A stretch of DNA of 64,000 nucleotides from Clostridium weizhouense (GTDB taxonomy: Bacteria > Bacillota > Clostridia > Clostridiales > Clostridiaceae): contig NZ_JAHXPT010000002.1 in the NCBI RefSeq assembly GCF_019431045.1, forward strand, positions 186,001 through 250,000, given 5' to 3'. This document shows, one piece after another, positions 37,510 to 46,965 of the stretch. The position numbers and the translations under genes were made by a program. The notes under the pieces were generated by a model. It searched no databases and was not told where the DNA came from. It worked only from the letters and a program-made list of their open reading frames with translations. The stretch's first letter is position 1; each line of letters begins with the position of its first letter.

Positions 37510-37541
37510 AAGCATAACTATTTTGTTAAATAGAAATGCTT
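37510..37541 (-). terminator. Hairpin overlapping the stop of the unknown Cys-rich-tailed gene
   Basis: AAGCAT..CTATTT pairs with AAATAG..ATGCTT (37510-37541) with a 2x2 internal loop. It overlaps the stop codon of the gene at 37526-38464. The T tail is poor, so termination strength is uncertain. Confidence 0.35.
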
Positions 37542-38464
37542 ATTGGCATTATTTGTATTCCATTTTCTTCTATTTTACAACAAGGTCTTTCAGGTACTAC
37601 TATACCATTTTCTTTTAAACATTCTATAAGAAAATCACAAGATTCTAAAAATTTTTCATAAAAATCTTCAGTACCTGTTTTTCTTAAAAAACTAATACAA
37701 CCTGATCTACTACATGATTTTACAACTTTGCCTATGACTTTGCAGTTACAATTTACTCTATCAAAAATATTATAGTCACTATGCATAAAATTATTTTTAT
37801 TTACTGTAATTACTGCTGATCCTTCACCAGTTGACATAACTAAGTCTTGCGTATCATTTAACTTTAATATTTCTTGAAGATGAGTTAACATATTTAGTAA
37901 TACTGAAAAATTAAGAATTTTAGATTTTTTACTATCTAATAATAAATTTAAATTGTCACATCCTAGTGATGACAATAAAATTATTAATGTATCTATATAT
38001 GATAATAATGATTGATTTGTTATTAACCCTTCAATTTCTATTAATTCTCCTGATGCAATCTCATCACTAATAATATTATTTCCATTTCTCGTTTGCAAAA
38101 ATTGTCCTTCAGTTAAATAATTATTTAAACTTCCATTCAATGCAAATGTTGTATAAGTTCTTCTTAATTCATCTTCTTGTCTTATAAATGCTTTGCCATC
38201 TAAGTCTCTCGATATTTGATTATGTTGTTCTGCATTTATAATGTTTCCCTCATTTTCATCTCTATATCCCTCTCTTTCAAGAGTTCCATTAGTTTCCTGC
38301 TTAGATGACCCATTTCTACTATCCACATGAACACCAGTATGAATAGTTGAATCTTTAATTTTTCTTTGAATTCTAGTTTCTATATATCCTGATAATACTA
38401 AAGATGATAAATTTCTAACTAAGTTTTCATCTAAATAAATAAGTACAGCAAAAGGATTGGCCAT
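37526..38464 (-). CDS. Unknown protein, DUF6414-like
   Basis: This 312-residue protein has no signal peptide and no membrane helix. It starts AVLIYLDENLVRNLSSLV, similar in feel to the 'YLDE...' start of DUF6414 proteins. I cannot confirm the family. A Ser/Asn/Gln-rich charged linker (about residues 45-110) separates the first part from a hydrophobic, leucine-rich middle. The C-terminal third has clustered cysteines (VNCNCKVIGKVVKSC, SGCISF, PERPCCKIEE) that could bind metal. It is upstream of thrC but has its own hairpin. Function is unknown. Confidence 0.55.
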   Translation of the reverse strand: MANPFAVLIYLDENLVRNLSSLVLSGYIETRIQRKIKDSTIHTGVHVDSRNGSSKQETNGTLEREGYRDENEGNIINAEQHNQISRDLDGKAFIRQEDELRRTYTTFALNGSLNNYLTEGQFLQTRNGNNIISDEIASGELIEIEGLITNQSLLSYIDTLIILLSSLGCDNLNLLLDSKKSKILNFSVLLNMLTHLQEILKLNDTQDLVMSTGEGSAVITVNKNNFMHSDYNIFDRVNCNCKVIGKVVKSCSRSGCISFLRKTGTEDFYEKFLESCDFLIECLKENGIVVPERPCCKIEENGIQIMPISISI

Positions 38465-38812
38465 AAGTTCACTCCTTTTAAAGTATTGAAATATATACTA
38501 TATATATTTATTATAATTAATTCTGTTATATGATTTTTAAAAATTATTAATAAAAACTAATTTAAAGATTTCATTACACTTTATTTATTATTTAAGTAGC
38601 ATAATGAATAACTTATATAAAATATTTATTCTACATTTTAAATTACATAATATTTGTGTTTTCTGTAAAATTAAATAAAAAATTATAAATGTATTTCCTT
38701 AATTATAGAACATATATATTAAAATGTTTCTCTAACAACTTTATAAAAAGTATAATATAGTAAGTATTATGATATAATATTTACTATAATTATATTTAAT
38801 GTAGGTGTTCTT
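38465..38812. other. Divergent intergenic region with candidate operator
   Basis: These 348 AT-rich bases separate the unknown minus-strand gene from the esterase gene (+). The only marked structure is an inverted repeat, TATAGTAA/TTACTATA (38756-38763 and 38781-38788). It brackets a TATAAT (38773-38778) located about 35 bases before the esterase ATG. This could be an operator over the -10 box. Confidence 0.4.
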
Positions 38813-39787
38813 ATGAAAAAATTTTTAAAAATATTTTTACTAATTATATTACTTTTTATTTCTGTAACAAGTTTTATTTTTAGAAAAAAAATTATGTTAA
38901 CATATAATATTGTTAACAACCTTATTTCTTTAAATGATAATATAAATTCATATAATACTTTTAATCTAAAGCCTGATGAATCTATGAGTTATAAAAATGT
39001 AGTTTATAAAAATACTAATAATGCAGAATTAACTTTAGATATTTATAACCCTCTAAAAAATATTTATAAAAAATCCCCTGTAATTGTATATGTACATGGT
39101 GGTAGTTGGGTCTATGGGGACAAGACTATCCCTGAAGCTCTTAGTCCTGTTTTAAATATTTTTAGAGAAAATGGCTTTACTATAATAAGTACCTCTTATG
39201 AACTTATGAAAAATAAAGAAAACTTTCAAAAACAAATTTGTGATGTAAAAGATACTATAAGATGGATATATAAAAATTCAGATTCTTATAATCTAGATAC
39301 AGATGAAATTGGTTTAATTGGATTATCATCTGGAGCACATTTATCTCTTATGAGTGCTTACACTTCTAATGATCAGTTTCAAGATGATTCAGAACTTGCA
39401 AAATTTTCATCTAAAGTTAAATATATTATTGATTTTTTTGGACCGACAGATTTAAGCTTACTAAACACTTCAAATCTAAATTGGGATTTAAATAATATTT
39501 TTAATTCAGCTCGTTTAAAAAAGGAAGATATTATTAATGAATTTAATCCAATAAATTATGTTACATCCAATATACCAAAAACATTAATAATACATAGTAA
39601 ATCTGATTCATTAGTACCCTATGAAAGTTCTTTAAAGCTCTATAACAAATGTATTGAAGCTAATGCTCATGCAAAATTATTTCCAATTGAAAATGCTGAA
39701 CATAGCCTATCAGAAATTTCTTCAGATGATATAATAAATTTATCAAAAGAAATTTTAAAATTTATAGTAACAAATTCTCCTTTATAA
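38813..39787 (+). CDS. Membrane-anchored alpha/beta hydrolase (HSL/esterase type)
   Basis: This 324-residue protein starts with a hydrophobic anchor or signal (about residues 7-24). The oxyanion-hole motif VYVHGGSWVYG follows, then the nucleophile elbow GLSSGAHLS, a catalytic Asp in SKSDSLVPYESS, and His in NAEHSLSE. The HGG motif places it with hormone-sensitive-lipase-like esterases. There is no Cys lipobox, so it is probably anchored by the helix facing outside. The substrate is unknown. Confidence 0.85.
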   Translation: MKKFLKIFLLIILLFISVTSFIFRKKIMLTYNIVNNLISLNDNINSYNTFNLKPDESMSYKNVVYKNTNNAELTLDIYNPLKNIYKKSPVIVYVHGGSWVYGDKTIPEALSPVLNIFRENGFTIISTSYELMKNKENFQKQICDVKDTIRWIYKNSDSYNLDTDEIGLIGLSSGAHLSLMSAYTSNDQFQDDSELAKFSSKVKYIIDFFGPTDLSLLNTSNLNWDLNNIFNSARLKKEDIINEFNPINYVTSNIPKTLIIHSKSDSLVPYESSLKLYNKCIEANAHAKLFPIENAEHSLSEISSDDIINLSKEILKFIVTNSPL

Positions 39788-39890
39788 GAAAATCAATAAT
39801 ATATTATATAATATCAATTTTTAACCCTTCACCCTTTATAAATAATGGTGTTGAATATCATTAATTTTTATAATATATAATTTTCTAAAG

Positions 39891-39948
39891 AATAAAAAAG
39901 TTGAGGTTATAACAATAATATTTTTGTTATAACCTCAACTTTTTTATT
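39891..39948. terminator. Strong bidirectional terminator
   Basis: Perfect 25-base arms (39891-39915 and 39924-39948) enclose an 8-base loop, with A's before and T's after on both strands. It is the longest perfect stem in the window and lies between convergent genes. Confidence 0.8.
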
Positions 39949-39949
39949 T

Positions 39950-40009
39950 AGACATATCCAAAGCAAATAATAATTCAAATACACAAATATATTATTTTTT
40001 AATATGTCA
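39950..40009. repeat. Short TIR element next to the terminator
   Basis: The left end AGACATATCCAAAGCAAATA and the inverted right end TGACATATTAAAAAATAATA are similar, and match the termini of the other palindromic elements. The element is about 60 bases and starts 2 bases after the terminator at 39891-39948. Confidence 0.45.
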
Positions 40010-40227
40010 TATGTACATTCTAATCCTTATATTTTCTAAAGATTATTTCTGTAAAAATACTAACATAAATAGCACCAGCTAACATTTCAAATGTTCATAT
40101 TCTAAATATTATTTTTGAATTTCTTTGACATCTATTAGCTAATATAAAGTCTAAATAATTTAATTCCCCCTATTAAAGAAACTATATTTAATATAGTTTT
40201 TCTTTAATAAAGGACCTTATACATATA
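40010..40227. other. Intergenic stretch without recognisable gene
   Basis: This AT-rich sequence has only one further hairpin: TTAAAGAAACTATA pairs with TATAGTTTTTCTTTAA near 40174-40209. It sits just downstream of the stop of the 183-residue gene. The T tail on the minus strand is poor, so I cannot call it a terminator with confidence. No credible reading frame was seen. Confidence 0.35.
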
Positions 40228-40779
40228 TTAGTATTCATAAGATTTAACATTCTCAGATAATACAACATCTAATTTTTTATTTTTTATAACCTTTTTATAT
40301 GAACATATAAATTCATTTAATTCGTTATCAGTTAAATCTATTTTTTTATAACTTATTAATCTCATATTTTGATTTTCTATCAATATTGTTAAATCATTTT
40401 TATCATTTTTAACATAATACTCTGACACTGTTTTAACTTGAAGTCTGCTTTTATATTTTTCTTGAAAACTCATAGTTTTTCTCATAGATTCATAGTCATT
40501 TGATTTTAAATTTATCCCTGACAATTTTAGTTGTTCCTCTAATATAGATGAATCAACACCATATCTTTCTAAAAACTTTTTTTGAATATTTAATATTTTA
40601 TCTTGAGAAATATTATTTTCCTCCATATAACTCATTATGTTTTTAGAAAAATCCGCTATAGTTAATTTTCCAGCTGCCAACTCATAATACATTGAATAGA
40701 TATAATCCTCAAATTTATCAACATCTTTCTCATTGGCTTTATTTTTTAGTTCATTAAAATCTATAATTTTATCATCCAT
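40228..40779 (-). CDS. Unknown cytoplasmic protein, probably DUF3867 family
   Basis: This 183-residue charged, soluble-looking protein is largely helical in the first 110 residues (DFNELKNKANEKDVDKFEDY, then EENNISQDKILNIQKKFLE). A beta-type end follows (NDLTILIENQNMRLISYKKI). It has no signal peptide, membrane segment or catalytic motif. It resembles the clostridial DUF3867 family in size and feel, but I cannot confirm that here. The ribosome binding site AAGGAGGC precedes the ATG. It stands alone. Confidence 0.6.
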   Translation of the reverse strand: MDDKIIDFNELKNKANEKDVDKFEDYIYSMYYELAAGKLTIADFSKNIMSYMEENNISQDKILNIQKKFLERYGVDSSILEEQLKLSGINLKSNDYESMRKTMSFQEKYKSRLQVKTVSEYYVKNDKNDLTILIENQNMRLISYKKIDLTDNELNEFICSYKKVIKNKKLDVVLSENVKSYEY

Positions 40780-40909
40780 AACGTAAAGCCTCCTTTTTAT
40801 AATTATATATTATAACTTATAATATATTAATAAATCTATTTATTAGTGCAAAAATTCAGATTTATATTTAATATATATGTTCTAATTGAGTTAATATATT
40901 TATAAAAAA

Positions 40910-40938
40910 CTGACTATAGTATAAAATACTACAGTCAG
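40910..40938 (-). terminator. Terminator of the hem/cbiK operon
   Basis: CTGACTATAGTAT (40910-40922) pairs with ATACTACAGTCAG (40926-40938) with one mismatch, and a T run follows on the minus strand. It lies about 30 bases after the cbiK stop. Confidence 0.7.
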
Positions 40939-40968
40939 CTTTTATTATAATGCTATTTAATTTATAGT

Positions 40969-41760
40969 TTAAGTTATTATATTTTTTAAATTATCTACAT
41001 ACAGTTCTTTTACATTTGGTAATTCTGTTAAAGCTTTATCTAAACAGTTAACTTTAAATCCTTCTCTTTCAAGTCTGCTCTTCCATGATTCCTCATGATT
41101 ACCAAAAATATCACGTTTTACATGCACTCCTGATACTGCAAGAAAAGGCATTAACGTTATTTCTTTAACTTCTCTTATTCTAAGTTTATCAATAATTTCT
41201 TCTATGTAAGGCTCTCCTTCTAATGTACCTAATATTACATTATCAAAACCCAACTTTTCTAATTCACTTTGGAATATTTTATAAATTATATTAGATTTAT
41301 TATCTATTCCGTGACCAACTAAAAGTAAATTATTTTCTCTTGGTAATTCATTCTTAATACTTTCAAATATATTACTATAAACTATACTTTCAGCTTCGTC
41401 TTCTAATTGTAATATTGGTTTCCCTAATATAAGTTCTTCAAATTCATACTGATATTCACTTACAAACTCTTTTATTCTATCATATTCACCACCTGCAATT
41501 ACATTTAGTGGAACTATAACAACTCTTTTACATCCAACTTCTTTAGATTTTCTTAGAGCTTCTTTAAAGTCTAAAATCTCTATTCCAAAATCTTTTTTTA
41601 GTTTTCTTAATATTATCTTAGATGTAAATGCTTTAAATACAATATATTCTTTTCCATACCTCTTTCTTATTTCATCTTCTATAGGTTGTATACATCTTCT
41701 TATTGCATCAACATCTGCAGTTCCAAACCCAACTAAAATAATAGCTTTGTTTTTTTTCAT
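40969..41760 (-). CDS. cbiK: Anaerobic cobalt chelatase CbiK
   Basis: From the ATG at 41760, one base after the hemL stop, this encodes 263 residues. It begins KKNKAIILVGFGTADVDAIR, typical of CbiK. The metal-handling histidines are in LLVGHGIDNKSN and VSGVHVKRDIFGNHEESW. It inserts cobalt into sirohydrochlorin for cobalamin; some CbiK proteins may also insert iron to give sirohaem. Its place at the end of the tetrapyrrole operon supports the first role. An earlier in-frame start would lie inside hemL. Confidence 0.9.
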   Translation of the reverse strand: MKKNKAIILVGFGTADVDAIRRCIQPIEDEIRKRYGKEYIVFKAFTSKIILRKLKKDFGIEILDFKEALRKSKEVGCKRVVIVPLNVIAGGEYDRIKEFVSEYQYEFEELILGKPILQLEDEAESIVYSNIFESIKNELPRENNLLLVGHGIDNKSNIIYKIFQSELEKLGFDNVILGTLEGEPYIEEIIDKLRIREVKEITLMPFLAVSGVHVKRDIFGNHEESWKSRLEREGFKVNCLDKALTELPNVKELYVDNLKNIIT

Positions 41761-41761
41761 T

Positions 41762-43054
41762 TTAACACATCCCATTTTCTTTACATGCAAACTTTTTAAA
41801 TGCACTTAAAAAGTTATCAATATGTTCTTCTGTATGTTTTACACTTAAGAACATAGCTTCAAATTGTGATGGCGCTACATTAAATCCTTCCTTTAACATA
41901 TGCTTAAAATATCTTTTAAACATTTCAACATTACAAGTTTTAACATCTTCATAAGTCTTAACTTCTTTCAAATCTGTAAAGAATATTGTTAGCATTCCAC
42001 CAACTCTATTAACAACTAAACTTAAATTATATTCTTTTGATATTTTTAATAAGCCATTTTCAAGCTTACTTCCTATATTTTCAATATGATTATAATATTC
42101 TAAATTATTGTTTAGTTTATTTAATGTTGCAAGTCCTGCTGCTACAACAATAGGGTTTCCTGACATTGTTCCTGCTTGATAAACACCACCTGTTGGAGAT
42201 AGATTTTCCATTATTTCTTTTTTACCACCATATGCTCCACATGGAAGTCCTCCACCCATTATTTTTGCATAAGTAACTAAATCTGGCTTAACATTAAATA
42301 AAGTCTGTGCTCCTTTAAAAGCTACTCTAAATCCTGTCATAACCTCATCAAAAATAAGTAAGGATCCATATTGATTACATAATTGTCTTAGTTCTTCCAT
42401 AAATGAATCTTCAGCTTTTATTACTCCCATATTCCCTGCAACCGGTTCTATAATAACGCCTGCTATTTCACTACCATATTTTTCAAAAAGTTGTCTTATT
42501 TGATTTTTATCATTATATATTCCTATTAATGTATTCTCTACACTTTCTTGAGGTACTCCAAGAGATCCTGGTATTCCTTCTGTAAGTACACCAGAACCTG
42601 CTTCTATTAAAAAGCCATCAAAATGTCCATGATAGCATCCTGCAAATTTGACTATTTTACTTCTTCCTGTATAACCTCTAGCCAGTTTAACAGCACTCAT
42701 AGTAGCTTCTGTTCCTGAATTAACCAATCTTATCATATCAATATTATCTAAATTAGTGCACATAAATCTAGACAAATCTAATTCTAATTTAGTTGGTGCA
42801 CCAAAAGCTAATGCTTTTTCACTAGTTTTTTGTATTGCATTTACAACATCTTCGTCACAATGACCAAGAAGTAGAGGACCCCAAGCTAATACAAAGTCAA
42901 TATATTCTTTTCCTTCTTCATCTTTAATTCTTACTCCTTTTCCACTTTCTATAACTGGTGGATTCATATTCATATCTTTAAAAGATCTTACAGGACTATT
43001 TACACCTCCTGGCATATATTTTTTTGATTCTTCAAATATCTCAAGATTATTCAT
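41762..43054 (-). CDS. hemL: Glutamate-1-semialdehyde 2,1-aminomutase
   Basis: This 430-residue PLP enzyme has the catalytic lysine at Lys264 ([17 protein letters not shown]) and the PLP-contacting segment FDEVMTGFR. It makes 5-aminolevulinate from glutamate-1-semialdehyde, the second C5-pathway step after HemA. Length and motifs fit the family. It follows hemB by 107 bases, within which lies a perfect 17-base-arm palindrome. Confidence 0.96.
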   Translation of the reverse strand: MNNLEIFEESKKYMPGGVNSPVRSFKDMNMNPPVIESGKGVRIKDEEGKEYIDFVLAWGPLLLGHCDEDVVNAIQKTSEKALAFGAPTKLELDLSRFMCTNLDNIDMIRLVNSGTEATMSAVKLARGYTGRSKIVKFAGCYHGHFDGFLIEAGSGVLTEGIPGSLGVPQESVENTLIGIYNDKNQIRQLFEKYGSEIAGVIIEPVAGNMGVIKAEDSFMEELRQLCNQYGSLLIFDEVMTGFRVAFKGAQTLFNVKPDLVTYAKIMGGGLPCGAYGGKKEIMENLSPTGGVYQAGTMSGNPIVVAAGLATLNKLNNNLEYYNHIENIGSKLENGLLKISKEYNLSLVVNRVGGMLTIFFTDLKEVKTYEDVKTCNVEMFKRYFKHMLKEGFNVAPSQFEAMFLSVKHTEEHIDNFLSAFKKFACKENGMC

Positions 43055-43104
43055 CTTTATTTTCCCCTCTCAAACTAACTTTACTGATTTCTTTGCTATA
43101 TTTT

Positions 43105-43145
43105 AAATAAATGTTGATATTATAATACAATATCAACATTTATTT
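43105..43145. repeat. Perfect palindrome between hemB and hemL
   Basis: AAATAAATGTTGATATT pairs perfectly with 43129-43145. The T tail on the minus strand is weak. The arm sequence ATGTTGATATT also occurs in the right terminal repeat of the element at 44235-44581, so this may be a minimal relative of it rather than a terminator. Confidence 0.5.
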
Positions 43146-43161
43146 ACACATAGCCTCTTTA

Positions 43162-44127
43162 TTACCTTTTTAATATTTTTGCAGCTTCTAATGCATGATA
43201 AGTTATAATAATATCTGCACCTGCTCTTTTGATTGAAGTTAACATTTCCATCATAACTCTTTCTTCATCTATTAAACCTAGCTTGCCTGCTGTTTTAATC
43301 ATTGCATATTCACCACTAACGCTATAGGCTGCTATTGGCATATCAAAATGTTCTCTTCCATCTCTTATTATATCTAAGTAAGAAAGTGCTGGTTTAACCA
43401 TTATTATATCTGCACCTTCTTCAATATCCATTTCCATTTCTCTTAATGCTTCTCTTCTATTTGCTGGATCCATTTGATATGTTTTTCTATCTCCAAATTG
43501 TGGTGCAGAGTTTGCTGCGTCTCTAAATGGTCCATAAAATGCTGAACAATATTTAGCTGAATAACTCATTATACTAATATTTTCATATCCATTATCATCC
43601 AATAAATTTCTTATAAATCGAATTCTTCCATCCATCATATCTGATGGAGCTACCATATCTGCACCTGCTTTTGCATGTGAAAGTGCTATTTTTCCTAAAT
43701 ATTTAAGTGTCTCATCATTATCCACATCATTATCATGGATTATTCCACAATGACCGTGACAAGTGTATTCACACATACAAACATCTGTTATTACAAATAA
43801 GTCTTTATTTATTTCTTTTATTTTTCTAATTGCTTTTTGTACTATTCCATTATCACTAAAGCCTTCTGAACCAATCTCATCTTTTTTATTTGGTATACCA
43901 AAAAGAAGAACTCCTCCTATATTAGCTTCTTCAACTTCTTTTATAACTTCTTCTAATCTATCAATAGAAAAATGATAGTTTCCAGGTAAAGAGCTTATTT
44001 CATTTTTAATATTTTCTCCTTCTATTACAAAAATAGGGTAAATAAAATTTTTTGAGTTTAATGTTGTTTCCCTTACCATATCTCTAATAGCTGAATTTGC
44101 TCTAAGTCTTCTTCCTCTTTTTATCAT
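43162..44127 (-). CDS. hemB: Porphobilinogen synthase
   Basis: This 321-residue enzyme condenses two 5-aminolevulinates. The active-site lysines lie in [15 protein letters not shown] (lysine follows later) and [13 protein letters not shown]. The metal-binding cysteine cluster is [15 protein letters not shown], a zinc-type site. The N-terminal segment [16 protein letters not shown] is typical. It is downstream of the cobA-hemD gene across a 459-base intergenic element. Confidence 0.96.
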   Translation of the reverse strand: MIKRGRRLRANSAIRDMVRETTLNSKNFIYPIFVIEGENIKNEISSLPGNYHFSIDRLEEVIKEVEEANIGGVLLFGIPNKKDEIGSEGFSDNGIVQKAIRKIKEINKDLFVITDVCMCEYTCHGHCGIIHDNDVDNDETLKYLGKIALSHAKAGADMVAPSDMMDGRIRFIRNLLDDNGYENISIMSYSAKYCSAFYGPFRDAANSAPQFGDRKTYQMDPANRREALREMEMDIEEGADIIMVKPALSYLDIIRDGREHFDMPIAAYSVSGEYAMIKTAGKLGLIDEERVMMEMLTSIKRAGADIIITYHALEAAKILKR

Positions 44128-44234
44128 TAATTACACTTCCTTAAATTTAAATCTATTTTCAATTGCTAATTTTATTTTGTTATATTTTAAAACAGTATTG
44201 ATATTCCCTTAAAATATAGCTTTTAAATTAGGCT

Positions 44235-44581
44235 GTATTTTAAAACAGTGTTAATATTGTAGTATAATAGCGAACTGGCATTGGAATTTGCTTTTTAGAA
44301 CTCTTAAGTAAGAGTCAAAATTTTATATTTTTCTACTCGAACTTACTCAGCGAATGTATATGAGTCGAATTTCCTTTTAGTGTTACAATTAATTGCTTGT
44401 CACAATCCTTGATTGGGAACATGCATTAATTGGACTAATCTTTATTTTAGAGTTCTTAGGTGAGAATCCAAATTTTATATTTGGTTCTTCGAACTTACTC
44501 CACGAATGTACATGAGTAGAGTTTCATATTTCAATTCTGTCCATGAGCGTTATACTGTAATATCAACATTCACTTAAAACA
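44235..44581. repeat. Composite intergenic element with TIRs and two 81-bp direct repeats
   Basis: Imperfect terminal inverted repeats of about 35 bases (44235-44272 and 44548-44581) enclose two direct repeats (about 44295-44375 and 44446-44526) that match at about four of five positions. A long imperfect hairpin lies between them. A third, related copy is at 55268-55342 in the opposite orientation. No frame is open. It interrupts the tetrapyrrole operon between cobA-hemD and hemB. Confidence 0.6.
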
Positions 44582-44586
44582 TATCC

Positions 44587-46041
44587 TTAAATTAAAATAT
44601 GTTTTAGAAATCCATCCTCTGAATGTTCATTGCAAACTTCTGATAAAATATTATTTTTTTCTAAAGCTTCATAAGTTTTAGGCCCTATTGCTATAACTCT
44701 TTTTTCTTTAATTTTATCTAATCCAACCATTTTAATCATATTATTAACAGTAGTAGGACTAGTAAAAAAGACAATATCAACTTCATCAAATACTCTTTTA
44801 TTTTTTACCTCTCCACAAACAGTTTCATATATATTAACTTTGTCTACATTCACTCCTTGTTTAATAAGTTCTTCTTCTATATATTTTCTACTCTTTGATG
44901 AACATGGTAATAATACATTATCATTTTTCTGTAAATTAGGTTTTAAAACTTCAACTAATCCTTCTGCAATAAATTCATCTGCCTTTATATCTGGAATTAT
45001 TCCTCTTTCTTTAACTGCTTTTTCAGTAGCATTTCCTATTACTGAAATTTTTGCTTTTAAACTTCTTATATCATATTCCTTTTTCATTAAATAATCAAAA
45101 AATACATCTACTGAATTTACAGAAGTAAATACTATGTGATTATATGTTTTAAGTTTATCCATATAATTTTCTAAACTATTTTTAATTGGTTGAATTTCTA
45201 TAGAATGTATTTCTGTTACCTCTGCACCTAATTCTACTAATCTATTTTTTAATGGCTCTGACTGTCTTTTTGATCTAGTTATACATATATTTTTTCCAAA
45301 CAGCGGTTTATCCTCATACCACTTCAAATCTTCATTTAATTTAACTACATTTCCAACAACTATTATACAAGGGGATTTCAATTTAGCCTTTTTAACTTTT
45401 TCTTCAATATCAGCTAATATACCTGTTACTTTCTTTTGTTTTGATGATGTCCCTTTCATAACAACTGCACATGGTGTATTAATATCTTTTCCATTAGACA
45501 CTAGATTTCTTACTATGTTCCCTAAATTTTCAAGTCCCATCATAAACACTAATGTTCCTTCTTCTATTGCAAGTGCTTTAAAATTAGCATTCATTTTTCC
45601 AGCAGACATTCCTGTAATAACATGAAAACTTTGAGCTATTCCTCTATGTGTTATTGGAATACCAGCATAATTTAATACAGCTATAGGGGATGTAACACCT
45701 GGTATAACTTCAAAAGAAATATTTTCTTTTACTAAAGCTAATACTTCTTCTCCTCCTCTACCAAATACATAGGGGTCTCCTCCCTTTATTCTGCCTACAA
45801 CATGTCCTTCCTTTGCAAGTTTTACTATCATTTGATTTATTTCTTCTTGTGTCTTATAATGAGCTCCTGGCTCTTTTCCACAATAATATATTTTACAATC
45901 TTTATCTAAATAATTTAATATATTATTTGAAACTAATCTATCATACAATACTGCTGTACATTTTTTTAAATATTTTACTGCTTTTAGTGTTAATAATTCT
46001 TCATCTCCAGGACCTGTTCCCATAATATATACTTGACTCAT
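44587..46041 (-). CDS. cobA-hemD: Uroporphyrinogen-III methyltransferase fused to uroporphyrinogen-III synthase (CobA-HemD)
   Basis: This 484-residue fusion begins with an SAM-dependent methyltransferase domain (residues 1-~240; start YIMGTGPGDEELLTLKAV, then RIKGGDPYVFGRGGEE and GIPITHRG). It ends with a HemD domain (~250-484; ICITRSKRQSEPLKNRL). The second domain cyclises hydroxymethylbilane to uroporphyrinogen III and the first methylates it to precorrin-2. Fusion of these two is common in clostridia. It lies 4 bases downstream of hemC. Confidence 0.95.
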   Translation of the reverse strand: MSQVYIMGTGPGDEELLTLKAVKYLKKCTAVLYDRLVSNNILNYLDKDCKIYYCGKEPGAHYKTQEEINQMIVKLAKEGHVVGRIKGGDPYVFGRGGEEVLALVKENISFEVIPGVTSPIAVLNYAGIPITHRGIAQSFHVITGMSAGKMNANFKALAIEEGTLVFMMGLENLGNIVRNLVSNGKDINTPCAVVMKGTSSKQKKVTGILADIEEKVKKAKLKSPCIIVVGNVVKLNEDLKWYEDKPLFGKNICITRSKRQSEPLKNRLVELGAEVTEIHSIEIQPIKNSLENYMDKLKTYNHIVFTSVNSVDVFFDYLMKKEYDIRSLKAKISVIGNATEKAVKERGIIPDIKADEFIAEGLVEVLKPNLQKNDNVLLPCSSKSRKYIEEELIKQGVNVDKVNIYETVCGEVKNKRVFDEVDIVFFTSPTTVNNMIKMVGLDKIKEKRVIAIGPKTYEALEKNNILSEVCNEHSEDGFLKHILI

Positions 46042-46045
46042 ACTT

Positions 46046-46927
46046 CTATAATTCTCCCTTTAATATTTTATTAGCTAATCTTTTTCCTAAATCAATATTA
46101 TTATTTTTTTCACCTAAAATATCTTTTTTAATTACTTTACTTCCAACTTGATAAGTCCCAATCATATAAAGATCATTTCCTCTTATTTCTGAATATGCTC
46201 CTATAAGACTATGACATCCTCCATTTAATTCCTTCATAAAACTTCTTTCAGCTTCTACTGTTAATCTTGATATTTTGTCATCTAATGCTTTAAAATATTT
46301 TTTTGCATTACTCATTTTTAGAGTTTCAATTCCAAGTGCACCTTGTGCTATAGCAGGTAAAAACTCTGTTGGATCAAAATATTCAGTTATTAACTTTTCC
46401 TGATTTAGTCTTTTTAGTCCTGCTGCTGCTAAAATAATACCATCTAAATTTTGTGTTTCCATCTTTTCTAATCTAGTTTGAACATTTCCTCTTATCGGAA
46501 CTATTTCTAAATCATTTCTAAGAATCTTAAGTTGAGCTGCTCTTCTTATACTACTAGTCCCTATTTTAGCGCCCTTAGGTAATTCTTTAAAACTTATATT
46601 ATCTTTTGATATAAGTGCATCTCTTACATCTTCTCTTTCTGGTATAGATACTATTTCAAATTCATCATTTAAAGCAAATGGTACATCTTTCATACTATGC
46701 ACTGCACAATGTGCTCTTTCTTCTAGAAGTGCAATCTCTATTTCTTTAACAAAAAGTCCTTTTCCTCCTATTTTATCTAAAGAAACATCTAACCTTCTGT
46801 CTCCTTCGGTTACTACCAATAATTTTTCACTATCTATATCAAAATTATCTCTTAATCTTTTCATTATTATTTCTGTCTGTACCTGCGCTAATTTACTCTT
46901 TCTTGTTGCTATTATTAAATTGTTCAT
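46046..46927 (-). CDS. hemC: Hydroxymethylbilane synthase
   Basis: This 293-residue enzyme polymerises four porphobilinogens. The dipyrromethane cofactor Cys is in [11 protein letters not shown] (about residue 239). The catalytic Asp is in HSMKDVP (Asp81). Further landmarks are [13 protein letters not shown] and [10 protein letters not shown]. It follows the precorrin-2 dehydrogenase gene by 38 bases. Confidence 0.96.
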   Translation of the reverse strand: MNNLIIATRKSKLAQVQTEIIMKRLRDNFDIDSEKLLVVTEGDRRLDVSLDKIGGKGLFVKEIEIALLEERAHCAVHSMKDVPFALNDEFEIVSIPEREDVRDALISKDNISFKELPKGAKIGTSSIRRAAQLKILRNDLEIVPIRGNVQTRLEKMETQNLDGIILAAAGLKRLNQEKLITEYFDPTEFLPAIAQGALGIETLKMSNAKKYFKALDDKISRLTVEAERSFMKELNGGCHSLIGAYSEIRGNDLYMIGTYQVGSKVIKKDILGEKNNNIDLGKRLANKILKGEL

Positions 46928-46965
46928 ATTTTCATTAGTCCTCCATAACGAAAGTTATTATTTAA

